Shown: positions 24,672-33,183 of the stretch, piece by piece
Layout: each line of letters begins with the position of its first letter
Numbering within the stretch: the stretch's first letter is position 1
From: Culicoidibacter larvae
Lineage (GTDB): Bacteria > Bacillota_I > Bacilli_A > Culicoidibacterales > Culicoidibacteraceae
NCBI RefSeq assembly: GCF_005771635.1
Contig: NZ_VBWP01000012.1
Span: forward strand, 1-39,536
Direction of reading: 5' to 3'
Length of the DNA stretch: 39,536 nt
Program-made: the position numbers and the translations under genes
Notes under the pieces: generated by a model
Databases searched by the model: none
Told to the model about the DNA's origin: nothing
Seen by the model: the letters and a program-made list of their open reading frames with translations, nothing else

Positions 24672-24836
24672 CTACTCACCGTCCGTATATAAGATTGTTG
24701 CTGTACGTACAAGGTAACCATTATTATCCGATGTTGTATCTACGTGCAAATCGATTATGTTCTTACCCTTGGTAAATTCATTGATTTCAGCTTCCAGTTT
24801 TTTAATGTAGGGGTTAGCCAATATTTTTACTTTCAT
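24672..24836 (-). CDS. Cse60-like small phage protein
   Basis: A 54-residue protein starting MKVKILANPYIKKLEAEINE and containing IIDLHVDTTSDNN then LVRTATILYTDGE. The pattern (MKVK, amphipathic helix, beta-strand, TSD, YxxxILY) is that of Spore_Cse60-like proteins, which occur in phages near VRR-NUC genes. ATG 24836 is chosen because AAAGAGAG is 9 bases upstream; an ATG at 24845 has no spacing. It is the first gene downstream of the repeat array. Function unknown. Confidence 0.75.
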   Translation of the reverse strand: MKVKILANPYIKKLEAEINEFTKGKNIIDLHVDTTSDNNGYLVRTATILYTDGE

Positions 24837-24863
24837 TTCAAACATCTCTCTTTCAAAATTGTT

Positions 24864-25116
24864 TGTAACAATGTAACACGCATGCGCGTATGCGCACTCT
24901 CATGTGGGTATTAGGCGGAAATATATGCATATTATCTGCCTAATAGGTATTTAATTTAAATAACGTCAAAATATTGTTACATTGTTACAAAATACATTTT
25001 CATTATGTATAATATGGGGTTTTAGTGTAACAATTAATTGTTACAAAATGTTACATTGTTACAGCATGTAACAATATATTGTTACACTTACTAAAATTGT
25101 TACACCTATTGTTACA
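24864..25116. repeat. TGTAACA/TGTTACA repeat array: candidate replication origin or operator cluster
   Basis: Twelve copies of the 7-mer TGTAACA or its reverse complement TGTTACA lie in 253 bases: 24864, 24872, 24975, 24983, 25026, 25039, 25049, 25057, 25067, 25080, 25098 and 25110 (starts). Some are tandem with 8-base spacing (TGTTACATTGTTACA), others inverted. An AT-rich stretch (about 24941-24975) and a hairpin lie inside. It follows the primase-helicase gene and precedes the Cse60-like gene. This looks like iterons of a phage origin; binding sites for a regulator are the alternative. Confidence 0.6.
24910..24944. other. Hairpin within the candidate origin
   Basis: Outer stem ATTAGGC / GCCTAAT (24910-24916 and 24938-24944) encloses an inner AATAT/ATATT stem around ATGC. 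On its left is a GC-rich element with ATGCGC repeated (about 24882-24896), and on its right an AT-rich stretch. It is non-coding and lacks a T-run, so it is not a terminator. It may be a structural part of the origin. Confidence 0.5.
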
Positions 25117-27517
25117 TTTTATTTATCCTGAAATATCCTCTTTGGACTCCGTACCTTTTGTTAAATCTAACAGACTTTTCACTTCGCTCCCAGCCTTCAA
25201 TATTATTCAGAATACTGTTAATATCACGAGCTTTCAGGTTGTCGAAATCCCTAAGCTCCCGCTCAAACAATTCACACCATATCTCCATCGCACACACCCG
25301 CATACGTTTCTTAACACCAACTAATTTTCCTGTGATACTATCTTCATGACCACTGATATAATCCCTCCGAAGTCCTAGGTTCATATCGTCCCAATTATCC
25401 GGCAGCGGCTTCTCAAGGTAGTCCTTTATTAAGCCAATCCGTGGATCATGTTCCATGTGCTCCTGCTGTCTCTCCACAGCTGCATCTGCCACATCACCAC
25501 TCAGATAAAGCGGGAACCCAGCCTTATAGGCAGCTATTGCCTCCGCCCATACTTGGTCTATCGTGGCATCGTCCAAGTCATCAAAGACACTTTTAGCGCC
25601 ACCCTCAGATGAAACAACTATCGGCAGAAAGCGTCGGTTTCCAGTACGGTCTCTTAGAAACTCCATATCATTAGTAGTACCGAAGAAAACACACTGGCGT
25701 TTATTGGTAGTTACCCGCCGGGCAAAAGCCCGTCTATAGGTATCCTCTTGCTTGCTGATAAAATGCTTAACTGCCTCAACTTCCGCCTTACGCGTAGCTG
25801 TAAGCTCAGCCATTTCAATCAACCAAGCGCCATCTAAAGACTCATAGGCCTCTTTCCCGCTTACGGTTGTAATCGTATCGGTGTACCAACCTTTAGACAG
25901 CTTCGCAATTAAATGCGATTTACCTAGCCCTTGGGTACCGACCAAAACGGCCATAGTATCAAACTTGGTACCAGGTCTATAAATACGCGCAACTGCTGCA
26001 ACTAGCATCATCATTGATACTGTCTTAGTATATTCGTCATCAGCTGCGCCAAGATAATCGATGAATATTGAACTTGCTCTTTCGGTTCCATCCCACACAA
26101 GAGTATCTAAGTACTCCTTAACCGGATGAAATTGCCGCTCTGCGAAAACTATGTCAGTGGCATCCTGTATCTTCTGCCGTGACTGCATTTCGTAAACCCG
26201 CTCAATGTACCAACGAAGTCCGGCGTCATCGGTATCGCTCCAGTATTGCCCTGTAGTTGACCACGGAAGTTTATCAGGACGCTTAACGAGATTGTTTTTA
26301 AATGTGTCCATACCAACAATACCATGCTTTAAGTTAGGGTCTTGCGTGATAATCAGCTTGAAGTTCTCAATACATTCAACATACTCACCAGTATAGTTGT
26401 CAGTTTTCAACTCTTTAAGCCAACTGTCATCGGTATCCTCTTCTTGGTCATCAACAACATCAAACTCACTTGCAGCACTTGCCAATCGCTCCCGACCAAT
26501 AGTGAGCTTCACCTCTACATCATTCGACGCAAATTGCCGCATCGCCTTAAAACTCGGCAAACGATTAACCGGAGTATCCGGCTTGCTATCTTCGTCTTGG
26601 TCACCGAATAAATGAATGCGGACCAAATCAAAGGCATTGCATAGCTTTCCACCAACCGGGTCGGTTCCATGATTGCTGTAAGCAAACTTATCATCATAGA
26701 TAACCAGCCCGGCAGCACTTGAGCCATTCACATAGGTATATCGTCCTAGCACATCACAGGCAATATACACATCAGGCAAAAAGGTCTCTATCGCTGCATC
26801 AATATCATAGGTTCTGCAAAACGCGCCAATGATGCCATCTTTCTCTAGCGGATCCCCCTGCTTATCGGCGTGGCGCTTTCGGATACCCTCGCTGCGTGAT
26901 GACTCCGGCCACTCACTGGTATCGCGCCAATCCTTATACTCACCAAGAACAGCATCGGCATCGATAACCGTACCATCTATATGATGGTGAATAAACTCCG
27001 CATCACGACTGACACTCGGGTAGTACATCAAGCGGCTTGCCTGATAGGTTGTATCATCAAACCAATCCATGCCAATCTTTTCAGCCAGCTTACGAGCTAT
27101 CGCTTGATACTCATCGGCATCCACATCCCTATTGAGCGGAGCAACGAGCCGCAGCCGTGCTTTTTTCGCTGTATGGCTGTGGGTCGAATAGATAACACAC
27201 TCAAAGTCATGGAACAGCTCAAGCGTATCGATGAAATCATTTGGCGCAAAGTCAGCATCCAAAGTCACCAATGAGCGGGATACTACATTTGACTCCAGTC
27301 GTCGGCCATTCTTTAAATGTCCACCAACAAAACCGCCAACATCCTTAGCCTCAGCCTGCTGTGTCTTACTCATTTTTTTATATTCAGCAGCAGTCTCTTT
27401 TGTTCTGATAACATCAGCCAATTTCTCCACCAGTTCCGGCCAAGTAATGGTCTTATTCTTCCATTTGGTCGATTTCCGGTTTTTACCCTCAGCTATTGTT
27501 ATCTCGATATTTTTCAT
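25112..27517 (-). CDS. VapE-like primase-helicase
   Basis: An 801-residue replication protein. The N-terminal ~250 residues look like a primase-polymerase domain (acidic pair in LVTLDADFAP, and SRLMYYPSVSRD). The C-terminal VirE/VapE-type helicase has Walker A GTQGLGKSHLI, Walker B WLIEMAELT, and FFGTTND followed by RDRTGNRRFLP. Such proteins prime and unwind the phage origin. The start is ATG 27517, with GAAAGGAGAG upstream. The gene is immediately upstream of the repeat array, and its last bases contain the first repeat copies. Confidence 0.92.
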   Translation of the reverse strand: MKNIEITIAEGKNRKSTKWKNKTITWPELVEKLADVIRTKETAAEYKKMSKTQQAEAKDVGGFVGGHLKNGRRLESNVVSRSLVTLDADFAPNDFIDTLELFHDFECVIYSTHSHTAKKARLRLVAPLNRDVDADEYQAIARKLAEKIGMDWFDDTTYQASRLMYYPSVSRDAEFIHHHIDGTVIDADAVLGEYKDWRDTSEWPESSRSEGIRKRHADKQGDPLEKDGIIGAFCRTYDIDAAIETFLPDVYIACDVLGRYTYVNGSSAAGLVIYDDKFAYSNHGTDPVGGKLCNAFDLVRIHLFGDQDEDSKPDTPVNRLPSFKAMRQFASNDVEVKLTIGRERLASAASEFDVVDDQEEDTDDSWLKELKTDNYTGEYVECIENFKLIITQDPNLKHGIVGMDTFKNNLVKRPDKLPWSTTGQYWSDTDDAGLRWYIERVYEMQSRQKIQDATDIVFAERQFHPVKEYLDTLVWDGTERASSIFIDYLGAADDEYTKTVSMMMLVAAVARIYRPGTKFDTMAVLVGTQGLGKSHLIAKLSKGWYTDTITTVSGKEAYESLDGAWLIEMAELTATRKAEVEAVKHFISKQEDTYRRAFARRVTTNKRQCVFFGTTNDMEFLRDRTGNRRFLPIVVSSEGGAKSVFDDLDDATIDQVWAEAIAAYKAGFPLYLSGDVADAAVERQQEHMEHDPRIGLIKDYLEKPLPDNWDDMNLGLRRDYISGHEDSITGKLVGVKKRMRVCAMEIWCELFERELRDFDNLKARDINSILNNIEGWERSEKSVRFNKRYGVQRGYFRINKM

Positions 27518-27550
27518 CAAGCATCTCTCCTTTCTGTAATTTTATTTGAT

Positions 27551-27808
27551 TTAACGGACTCCCATACTGGCAGTCTGTTCCATCCGTTTCTCAGCTAACT
27601 TGATGTAATGGGCCAATTCTAAGTAGACCGTTTCGACTGAGTAGGGCTTATCAGCTGCAATCTTATACGCTAAAGCCAAGATTAAATCATCCTTAGTATA
27701 TTTCTGATTAGTTGCTACAGGTTTAGGTGCATTAATTGTTGACACTGCTTTAATATATCCGCATGAGCCACTCCAGGGAGTAACACGTTTGTATTTCTCA
27801 TTACTCAC
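27551..27808 (-). CDS. Unknown small protein
   Basis: An 85-residue protein taken from the GTG at 27808, because GGGGTGA is 5-6 bases upstream; a GTG at 27817 would also be possible. The C-terminal half (KDDLILALAYKIAAD, VETVYLELAHYIKLAEKRM) is helical. No family is recognised. It is in the replication operon just before the primase-helicase. Confidence 0.6.
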   Translation of the reverse strand: MSNEKYKRVTPWSGSCGYIKAVSTINAPKPVATNQKYTKDDLILALAYKIAADKPYSVETVYLELAHYIKLAEKRMEQTASMGVR

Positions 27809-27965
27809 TAGGTTCACCCCAAATCACTCGGCCATCACTGGTCTCAATATAGAGAATATTTGATAATGCACACTTAATTATTTCTAACTTTCTTCGCGCC
27901 CCAAAAGGATATCGAAGATGTAAGGTAACTTTCTTGCCACAATCAAAATAAAACAATTCATTCAT
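27801..27965 (-). CDS. Unknown small protein
   Basis: A 54-residue protein from ATG 27965, chosen because ATAGGAGTG is 6 bases upstream; a longer frame to 28019 would run into the preceding gene. Beta-rich (LFYFDCGKKVTLHLRYPFG, LYIETSDGRVIWG). No known family. It overlaps the next gene by 8 bases, in the replication operon. Confidence 0.6.
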   Translation of the reverse strand: MNELFYFDCGKKVTLHLRYPFGARRKLEIIKCALSNILYIETSDGRVIWGEPSE

Positions 27966-27976
27966 GTAATTCACTC

Positions 27977-28279
27977 CTATCCACAAGACTCTGCAAGTTT
28001 TTCTCTTTTTGGCATCCAATCAACAAAAGCCATAAAATCTTCAATGCTATTTATTTCATCAAGATTTTTAAGAATACTATCTAAAGTACCGTAAGGTATC
28101 CAGTGTAAATGATATTCATATTTTGTAGTATGTACACTAAATTGACCTGGAGCAATATATAGCCAAGGCGGATTTGGGAAAGTTTTAAGTTTCTCAACAA
28201 TCGGCACAATAGCATTCTTTAACCCCTCACTGACGACACCCTCAGTTTTTTGTAATATCGATAATTCATTAGTAAGCAT
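27977..28279 (-). CDS. Unknown protein of the replication operon
   Basis: A 100-residue protein starting at ATG 28279, which overlaps the stop of the zinc-finger gene before it (TAATG). It includes WLYIAPGQFSVHTTKYEYHLHWIPYG (aromatic-rich, read in parts: WLYIAPGQF and YEYHLHWIPYG) and a helical end. No recognised domain. Coupled expression with the neighbours is likely. Confidence 0.65.
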   Translation of the reverse strand: MLTNELSILQKTEGVVSEGLKNAIVPIVEKLKTFPNPPWLYIAPGQFSVHTTKYEYHLHWIPYGTLDSILKNLDEINSIEDFMAFVDWMPKREKLAESCG

Positions 28280-28659
28280 TATCTCAGCCCTCCAAACTCT
28301 AATTTAGCCAGCAACAACTGGCACTGTTCTACGCTGAACATTCCTATGTGAGCCTCTTCTGCTGTGAGCCCCATAGTATCAGCAAGCCACTGATACGCCC
28401 CGCCTCTTGTCCAGCCGCCTCGCTTTTGCCAAAGCTTATCAAATTCCTTGTGGCACTTTCTCCGAAGTATACGCAGCTGTTGATTGGCCAGGGTACCGAG
28501 TGGGCGACCACCGCGCCCGTGTGTTCCAACGTACGCATCACAGTCAGGACAAGAGTACACATTTGTACCATAGTCAGTGCCATAAAACTCTTTACTCGAA
28601 AGAAGTTTCGCCTCGCTGCCACAGTACGGGCAGATTAACCTAAATTTTTGTGTCTCCAT
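28279..28659 (-). CDS. DUF3268 zinc-finger-containing protein
   Basis: A 126-residue protein with CPYCGS near residue 11 and CPDCDAYVG near residue 37, the zinc-binding pairs of the DUF3268 family. The C-terminal part (QLRILRRKCHKEFDKLWQKR and the MGLTAEEAHIGMF helix) is also typical. Function unknown; it is common in phage replication modules. ATG 28659 is chosen for AGGAGG 9 bases upstream and overlaps the stop of the upstream membrane-protein gene. Confidence 0.83.
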   Translation of the reverse strand: METQKFRLICPYCGSEAKLLSSKEFYGTDYGTNVYSCPDCDAYVGTHGRGGRPLGTLANQQLRILRRKCHKEFDKLWQKRGGWTRGGAYQWLADTMGLTAEEAHIGMFSVEQCQLLLAKLEFGGLR

Positions 28660-28802
28660 TAGGAACAACCTCCTAAAGTAAATAGGCTTAGTATCAATAA
28701 GACAAGGGTACAGATACCAGCAATCAATGCCAATACAATTATTACAAGGATAAGTATTGCGCCTACTGATGCTGTCTTATCAACTTTCTTTGAATAAGCC
28801 AT
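28659..28802 (-). CDS. Small membrane protein in the replication operon
   Basis: A 47-residue protein: basic N-terminus (MAYSKKVDKTASVG) then one or two hydrophobic helices (AILILVIIVLALIAG...LVLLILSLF) to the end. GAGGTG lies 5 bases upstream of the ATG. Both ends overlap neighbours by TAATG junctions, which strongly supports translation. Membrane location is clear; the role is unknown. Superinfection exclusion or membrane anchoring of replication could be imagined, without direct evidence. Confidence 0.75.
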   Translation of the reverse strand: MAYSKKVDKTASVGAILILVIIVLALIAGICTLVLLILSLFTLGGCS

Positions 28803-29023
28803 TAGTACACCTCGCTCTCAATACTAAAGCCGATATCGCACTTAGTAACTCTCGGACAGCAACTTTTAATTCTTTTAGCTGTATTATCGGCACCTATGAT
28901 TGTTTTGAATATTCTAGGCTGTGCACCTGTCCTTGGGTACCATTTCCCTAAACATTTGCCCACCCCTTTTCCTATTGCATATCCATCAAACTCACCATCT
29001 ACATAAACCTTGATAACAAACAT
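28802..29023 (-). CDS. Unknown small protein
   Basis: A 73-residue protein (MFVIKVYVDGEFDGYAIGKG...) from ATG 29023, with AAAGGAG 9 bases upstream. A two-strand start with a GYAIGKG turn, then basic residues and several cysteines (KSCCPRVTKCDIG). No family is recognised. It follows the DNA polymerase gene and shares its last base with the membrane-protein start. Confidence 0.65.
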   Translation of the reverse strand: MFVIKVYVDGEFDGYAIGKGVGKCLGKWYPRTGAQPRIFKTIIGADNTAKRIKSCCPRVTKCDIGFSIESEVY

Positions 29024-29038
29024 CGCAAACAACTCCTT

Positions 29039-31006
29039 TTATTTTTGATAAAATTTGGCTACAAAGCCATCAGCATTAAGCTCTAATCCTGGCGCCCATT
29101 TAATCGGCTGTGACATCAGCTCATAGGCTGACGCTAAAACCAAATCAGTCATTTGGTCTTCAACCTCACAGACAACCTCATCATGTACGTGCATGACAAT
29201 AGGCGACTCGCTTCTATCAATGCGCAGCATCGCAACGCCTAAGCAATCCCGGGCTACAGCTTGGACAATATTCTCGACAAGCTTGCCGCCATACGTCCAT
29301 TGTGTGGTCCAAATCTTCTTGGTTTGGTCCATACCCATATAGCAAAGTGCCAGCTTATCAAAGTTACCCCGCTTTAGTTCCGGTTTAACATAAGCCAATC
29401 GACGGCCACTAGGCAACTGGATAAACAGGATGCCTTTTTCGTAAATGAACGTAATGCCATACTGTATAGTTACTGGCCGGTGCTCACGTACTGCTTTAAT
29501 TGCAGCAGTTTCTACCGTTTTCCAAAGTTTGACAATATTAGGACTAGATTTGCGCCAGGCGTCAACTAACTCCGGCAGCTCCTCTTCAGGTATGCCCATA
29601 TCAAGGGCACCCATTGCGATAAGTGCGTGCTTCCCACCTTGGTATCCAAGGGCAAGCTCAGAAACTTTACCTTTTTGCCGTAGATCCTTTGTGACTTCCT
29701 CGAGCGGCACCTTGAACATCTGACTAGCAGAAGCTTCATAGATTTTTCCATGACTGGCAAATACATCCTGCCGCCATTTCTCTCCAGCAAGCCAAGCAAT
29801 CACTCTTGCCTCAATTGCAGAAAAGTCGGCAACTACAAAGCTCTTATCATCAGGGGCAACTATTGCCGTTCTGATTAACTCTGAGAATACCCGGCTCGTA
29901 CTTGGATATAAAAGCTCTAGCATCTCAAAATCACCATCAACAACAAGCTCTCTCGCTATATCAATATCATCAGAGTTACGAGGCAGATTATGAACCTGTA
30001 CAATTCTACCCGCCCAGCGGCCAGTCCGGTTAGCACCATAAAATTGGAGGATCCCACGGATACGGTCATCATCACAAGCAGCTCGTTGCATCGCATCATA
30101 TTTACTAACAGAAGTCTTAGAGAGTTCTTGTCGTATTTCAAGTAGCCGTTTACCGTTACCGCTAATATCTGTACGCTCTAATAACTCAGGAATGGTATCT
30201 TTGGTGAGGCTTTTTATTTCGACCCCCTCATGCTTCAAAAACCACCCCTTGAGTTGAGCTAAGCTTTGTGGGTTATCCAATCCGGATATTTCAATGGCCT
30301 CAGCTTCCAGCACCGCAACGTGCTCAGTATTGTAATCGACAATATTAGAAACAAGCTGCTGGTCAATAAGTACCCCTCTATCATTAATATGTTGGTCTAA
30401 TAGCCACAGCTCCCGCTCTGTGTCAGTCATTGGGAAGTTTTTTAGTTTTCGACGTATCGCCCGTTCTGCAATAACATCACCTATGCAATATTCCTTAAAG
30501 AGTTCCCACTTTTCAGGATCGTGTTCCGGTAGGTTCCGTGTACGCCCTTGGTTTCTCTTTGTCGGTTTGCAAGGTTTGCAGAAATAGTTAATCAGAGCTT
30601 TCCCAGTTTTCAATTTTTGCTGGTCCTCTTCAAGTCTCAAAACTTCACCAACCTTACCAAGAGTGTTTGGCAATCCGAGAATAGACGCCCAAACTGCTGT
30701 ACAATCCCAAGCATTAGGTGGCAACTTTTGCCCAAAGAAACTAGACAAACAAGTACGTTCAAAGTTAGCATTATAAGCGGTAATAGTAATCCCTTTGGTG
30801 ATGTCCTCGCTTTGAATATCATGAATAAGAAAAAGGGGAAGTATCTCCCCTTTCGCTAAATCAATAATGCTGACAGGTTCATCGTCATAGGCATAAGCGA
30901 GGAGCAGTATTTCAAAACTTTCATGATTAGCATACCGATAAGCCCCAACTTTACGAATGTCAAGCTCACAGTAGGTCTCAATGTCTATGCTTAATTCTCT
31001 CCTCAT
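29039..31006 (-). CDS. DNA polymerase, family A with 3'-5' exonuclease
   Basis: A 655-residue phage replicative polymerase. Exonuclease motif I is SIDIETY (6-12), with further exo residues in TAYNANFERT. Polymerase: GANRTGRWAGRIVQVHNLPR; motif A VVADFSAIEARVIAWLAGE; motif B around RQKGKVSELALGYQGG; motif C MHVHDEVV. Length and order are those of the short PolA-like enzymes of Bacillota phages. AGGGTG precedes the ATG. It is coupled to the DUF2815/DUF2800 genes upstream. Confidence 0.96.
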   Translation of the reverse strand: MRRELSIDIETYCELDIRKVGAYRYANHESFEILLLAYAYDDEPVSIIDLAKGEILPLFLIHDIQSEDITKGITITAYNANFERTCLSSFFGQKLPPNAWDCTAVWASILGLPNTLGKVGEVLRLEEDQQKLKTGKALINYFCKPCKPTKRNQGRTRNLPEHDPEKWELFKEYCIGDVIAERAIRRKLKNFPMTDTERELWLLDQHINDRGVLIDQQLVSNIVDYNTEHVAVLEAEAIEISGLDNPQSLAQLKGWFLKHEGVEIKSLTKDTIPELLERTDISGNGKRLLEIRQELSKTSVSKYDAMQRAACDDDRIRGILQFYGANRTGRWAGRIVQVHNLPRNSDDIDIARELVVDGDFEMLELLYPSTSRVFSELIRTAIVAPDDKSFVVADFSAIEARVIAWLAGEKWRQDVFASHGKIYEASASQMFKVPLEEVTKDLRQKGKVSELALGYQGGKHALIAMGALDMGIPEEELPELVDAWRKSSPNIVKLWKTVETAAIKAVREHRPVTIQYGITFIYEKGILFIQLPSGRRLAYVKPELKRGNFDKLALCYMGMDQTKKIWTTQWTYGGKLVENIVQAVARDCLGVAMLRIDRSESPIVMHVHDEVVCEVEDQMTDLVLASAYELMSQPIKWAPGLELNADGFVAKFYQK

Positions 31007-31015
31007 ATAATCACC

Positions 31016-31567
31016 CTAGTCTAATAAATCGTCACTGTCATCAACTGCGCTGAACTCATCCTCAGCCTTAGGAGCTACGCCTCCGAGAGGTTCGCCATCT
31101 TTTACTTTCTGAATGTTGTTCAATCCAAAAGCAATACCTTTGCCGCCTTGTGGGTGGTTGTAAGCGTAGATACTCACAGAAACGTTTGCATAGCAGCCGC
31201 TATATACTTCTGTTTGGTCCAAAATCGGCTGTACTTTTTTATCTACGATACCAGGCTGATTTTTGCTTTTCGGATTGATAAACATAGTGTTCACATAAGC
31301 TTCACCTTTGTCATCAGCTTCATCGTCGCCATCATATAGTGGGCTATTAAACTTAGATGCTGCCGGAGCTTTTCCGCCCCAAATAGTCGGCACTGCTGCG
31401 TCATAACATTCTTTTATTGCTTTATTTAGCTTAGCGATGTCTTTCGCATTTACATCCTTATCCATTAATAGAGAGGCGCTATATCGCGGCTCGCCACCAT
31501 CGATACCTTTCGGCTTCCAAATATTTGCATAGCTCAATCGCACGTTTTGTAAAATAATACTACTCAT
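31016..31567 (-). CDS. DUF2815 protein, single-strand DNA-binding-like
   Basis: A 183-residue protein of the DUF2815 family: SSIILQNVRLSYANIWKPKG near the start, AASKFNSPLYDGDD in the middle and YAGCYANVSV-like VYSGCYANVSVSIYAYNHPQ. The family is predicted to have an OB-like fold and to bind single-stranded DNA. The acidic C-terminus (AEDEFSAVDDSDDLLD) resembles the partner-binding tail of SSB. ATG 31567 fits the AAAGGAG site. It lies between DUF2800 and the polymerase, their common arrangement. Confidence 0.9.
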   Translation of the reverse strand: MSSIILQNVRLSYANIWKPKGIDGGEPRYSASLLMDKDVNAKDIAKLNKAIKECYDAAVPTIWGGKAPAASKFNSPLYDGDDEADDKGEAYVNTMFINPKSKNQPGIVDKKVQPILDQTEVYSGCYANVSVSIYAYNHPQGGKGIAFGLNNIQKVKDGEPLGGVAPKAEDEFSAVDDSDDLLD

Positions 31568-32729
31568 TATCATCAATCTCCTTTAGTTCTTTAAAATCAT
31601 TTTGTGCGCTGTTGTATTCAGCACGTTTATCGCTCTCCGGTACAAGAGTAGGAGCACCAGGAGGCTTAACAATTAAATCGCCTACTAACTCGTTAAGCTG
31701 CTTTTTACCGACAGCTTTCTCGAGGTTAGTAATACTCAACATATTGCGCTCGTAGATAAGAGCCTCTGCGATACCATTGTCAATAAGTGTCTTAGCAATT
31801 TTATCCGGATCAGAGTATTTTCTGTTACTCCGGCCTGCGACCACTTTAAACCCTGGTACTTTAGTCCCGCTGAGTGCTTCCTCAAGCGCATATTTTTCTA
31901 CAGCAGTGAGCCATTTTCGGATAGTGTCTATCTCACTAATGACCTCCGCTATTTCATCAATAGATACTTTTTCTAAGTTTTTGAACTCGGTTTTAGCAAG
32001 CTCCATATTTTTATCATACTGAGCTCGACAGATTGCCTGAGCCTTACAGAAACGGCAGTGGTCCCCCACGCACAAAGGTGCGTCCTCTTCCGTTGTTTTT
32101 AAAGCCCCAGGCTTTACAACATTCCCCCCCCACGAGAGTAGGTCCTCGACGCTAATGTCGTATACGGACACATGGTCTCTACGAGGCTGTACGATATGTA
32201 AAGAGACGTTTTCAAAATCATAGAGTTGTCCATAATTTTGATAAGCACCCAAGCCGTATAGCATAAGCTGAGGATTTCCTTCCGCAGAGACGAGAACTCC
32301 CTCACCGAATTTTAAGTCAATTACATGGAGTACCTTATCCGCTATCAAGATAGCATCTCCGGTACCAAATCCGTCCTCAACCCAGTCTGTATATTTGAGT
32401 CTTTCCTCAAACATGATTGTGGGCGGCTCATCACTGCCTGCAGTACTTAGGTTATACATCTCATGCACATAATCAACGAACCGCTGCACATTATCCTTAA
32501 AGTCTTTGTTTTTATACTTTTTAAGTAGCGCTGTTTCCTTCTTAGTGAGAGCGGGCTTCTCTCCGAAGAAATCTCTCCGGAGAGTTAGCTCAGCAACAAG
32601 GTGTGCTGCCGTGCCCTCTTCTGCATAGGGACTAACTTTATCCGGTCTTCCCGCTTCCATTTGGATACTCCCAGGACAAGCAAGCCATCTTGAAGCCCCA
32701 CTGGCTGATAGTTTAGCGTGGTCACTCAT
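31560..32729 (-). CDS. DUF2800 protein, Cas4/RecB-like nuclease
   Basis: A 389-residue protein of the DUF2800 family. Start: SASGASRWLACPGS. Catalytic part of a PD-(D/E)xK type: GTGDAILIADKVLHVIDLKFG (read as GTGDAI and VIDLKFG). Four cysteines C-x4-C-x2-C-x5-C (CVGDHCRFCKAQAIC, about 214-228) look like an iron-sulfur cluster site, as in Cas4 and AddB. It probably processes DNA ends in replication or recombination. GGGTGGTG precedes ATG. Confidence 0.92.
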   Translation of the reverse strand: MSDHAKLSASGASRWLACPGSIQMEAGRPDKVSPYAEEGTAAHLVAELTLRRDFFGEKPALTKKETALLKKYKNKDFKDNVQRFVDYVHEMYNLSTAGSDEPPTIMFEERLKYTDWVEDGFGTGDAILIADKVLHVIDLKFGEGVLVSAEGNPQLMLYGLGAYQNYGQLYDFENVSLHIVQPRRDHVSVYDISVEDLLSWGGNVVKPGALKTTEEDAPLCVGDHCRFCKAQAICRAQYDKNMELAKTEFKNLEKVSIDEIAEVISEIDTIRKWLTAVEKYALEEALSGTKVPGFKVVAGRSNRKYSDPDKIAKTLIDNGIAEALIYERNMLSITNLEKAVGKKQLNELVGDLIVKPPGAPTLVPESDKRAEYNSAQNDFKELKEIDDNE

Positions 32730-32741
32730 ATAATCACCACC

Positions 32742-33173
32742 CTACTTATCTGCTAGAGTTTGACCCATCTCATACGCCTCTGCGAAGTTCTCCTCCGGTA
32801 AAGACGAAAGTTTAGGTGCATTAAAGTGATCAAGTAAACCGCGAACAGCATCAGAGTCTTTTTTCATTAGCAGCTTTCGCAAGTCAGCAAGAGTGACATC
32901 TTGAGCGATTACCTCGCTAGCTTCTTCCGAAGTTTCATCCTCTACCGGTTCAGCATCCGCTATTGTTGCCACCGCTTCTGTAACCGTTTCAGTGATTTCT
33001 TTAAATAACCCTGCCGCTTGTTCTTCAAGTGCATTAGGAGTTTCAGCTACTTCATCGGCAGCCAATGAAACAGTAGCCATACACGGCTTATTAAGTTCCA
33101 CTAGCTCCTGGATTGCACCGACAAGCTCAGGCAATCCCGGTATCTCAACTACTACATTAATTGTATTACTCAT
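32742..33173 (-). CDS. Unknown early protein with acidic linker
   Basis: A 143-residue protein. N-terminal ~35 residues (INVVVEIPGLPELVGAIQEL) are conserved-looking; a long Glu/Ala/Thr/Val-rich acidic stretch follows (about 40-95); the C-terminal ~45 residues (DVTLADLRKLLMKK...VRGLLDHFNA) form a compact helical domain of a type found at the end of several phage early proteins. No function known. GGAGG lies upstream of ATG. It stands before the DUF2800 gene. Confidence 0.7.
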   Translation of the reverse strand: MSNTINVVVEIPGLPELVGAIQELVELNKPCMATVSLAADEVAETPNALEEQAAGLFKEITETVTEAVATIADAEPVEDETSEEASEVIAQDVTLADLRKLLMKKDSDAVRGLLDHFNAPKLSSLPEENFAEAYEMGQTLADK

Positions 33174-33183
33174 GATTGACCTC

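Noticed and set aside
24864-25116. CRISPR array
   Set aside because: Repeats are only 7 bases, in both orientations and with irregular spacing, without spacers of constant length.
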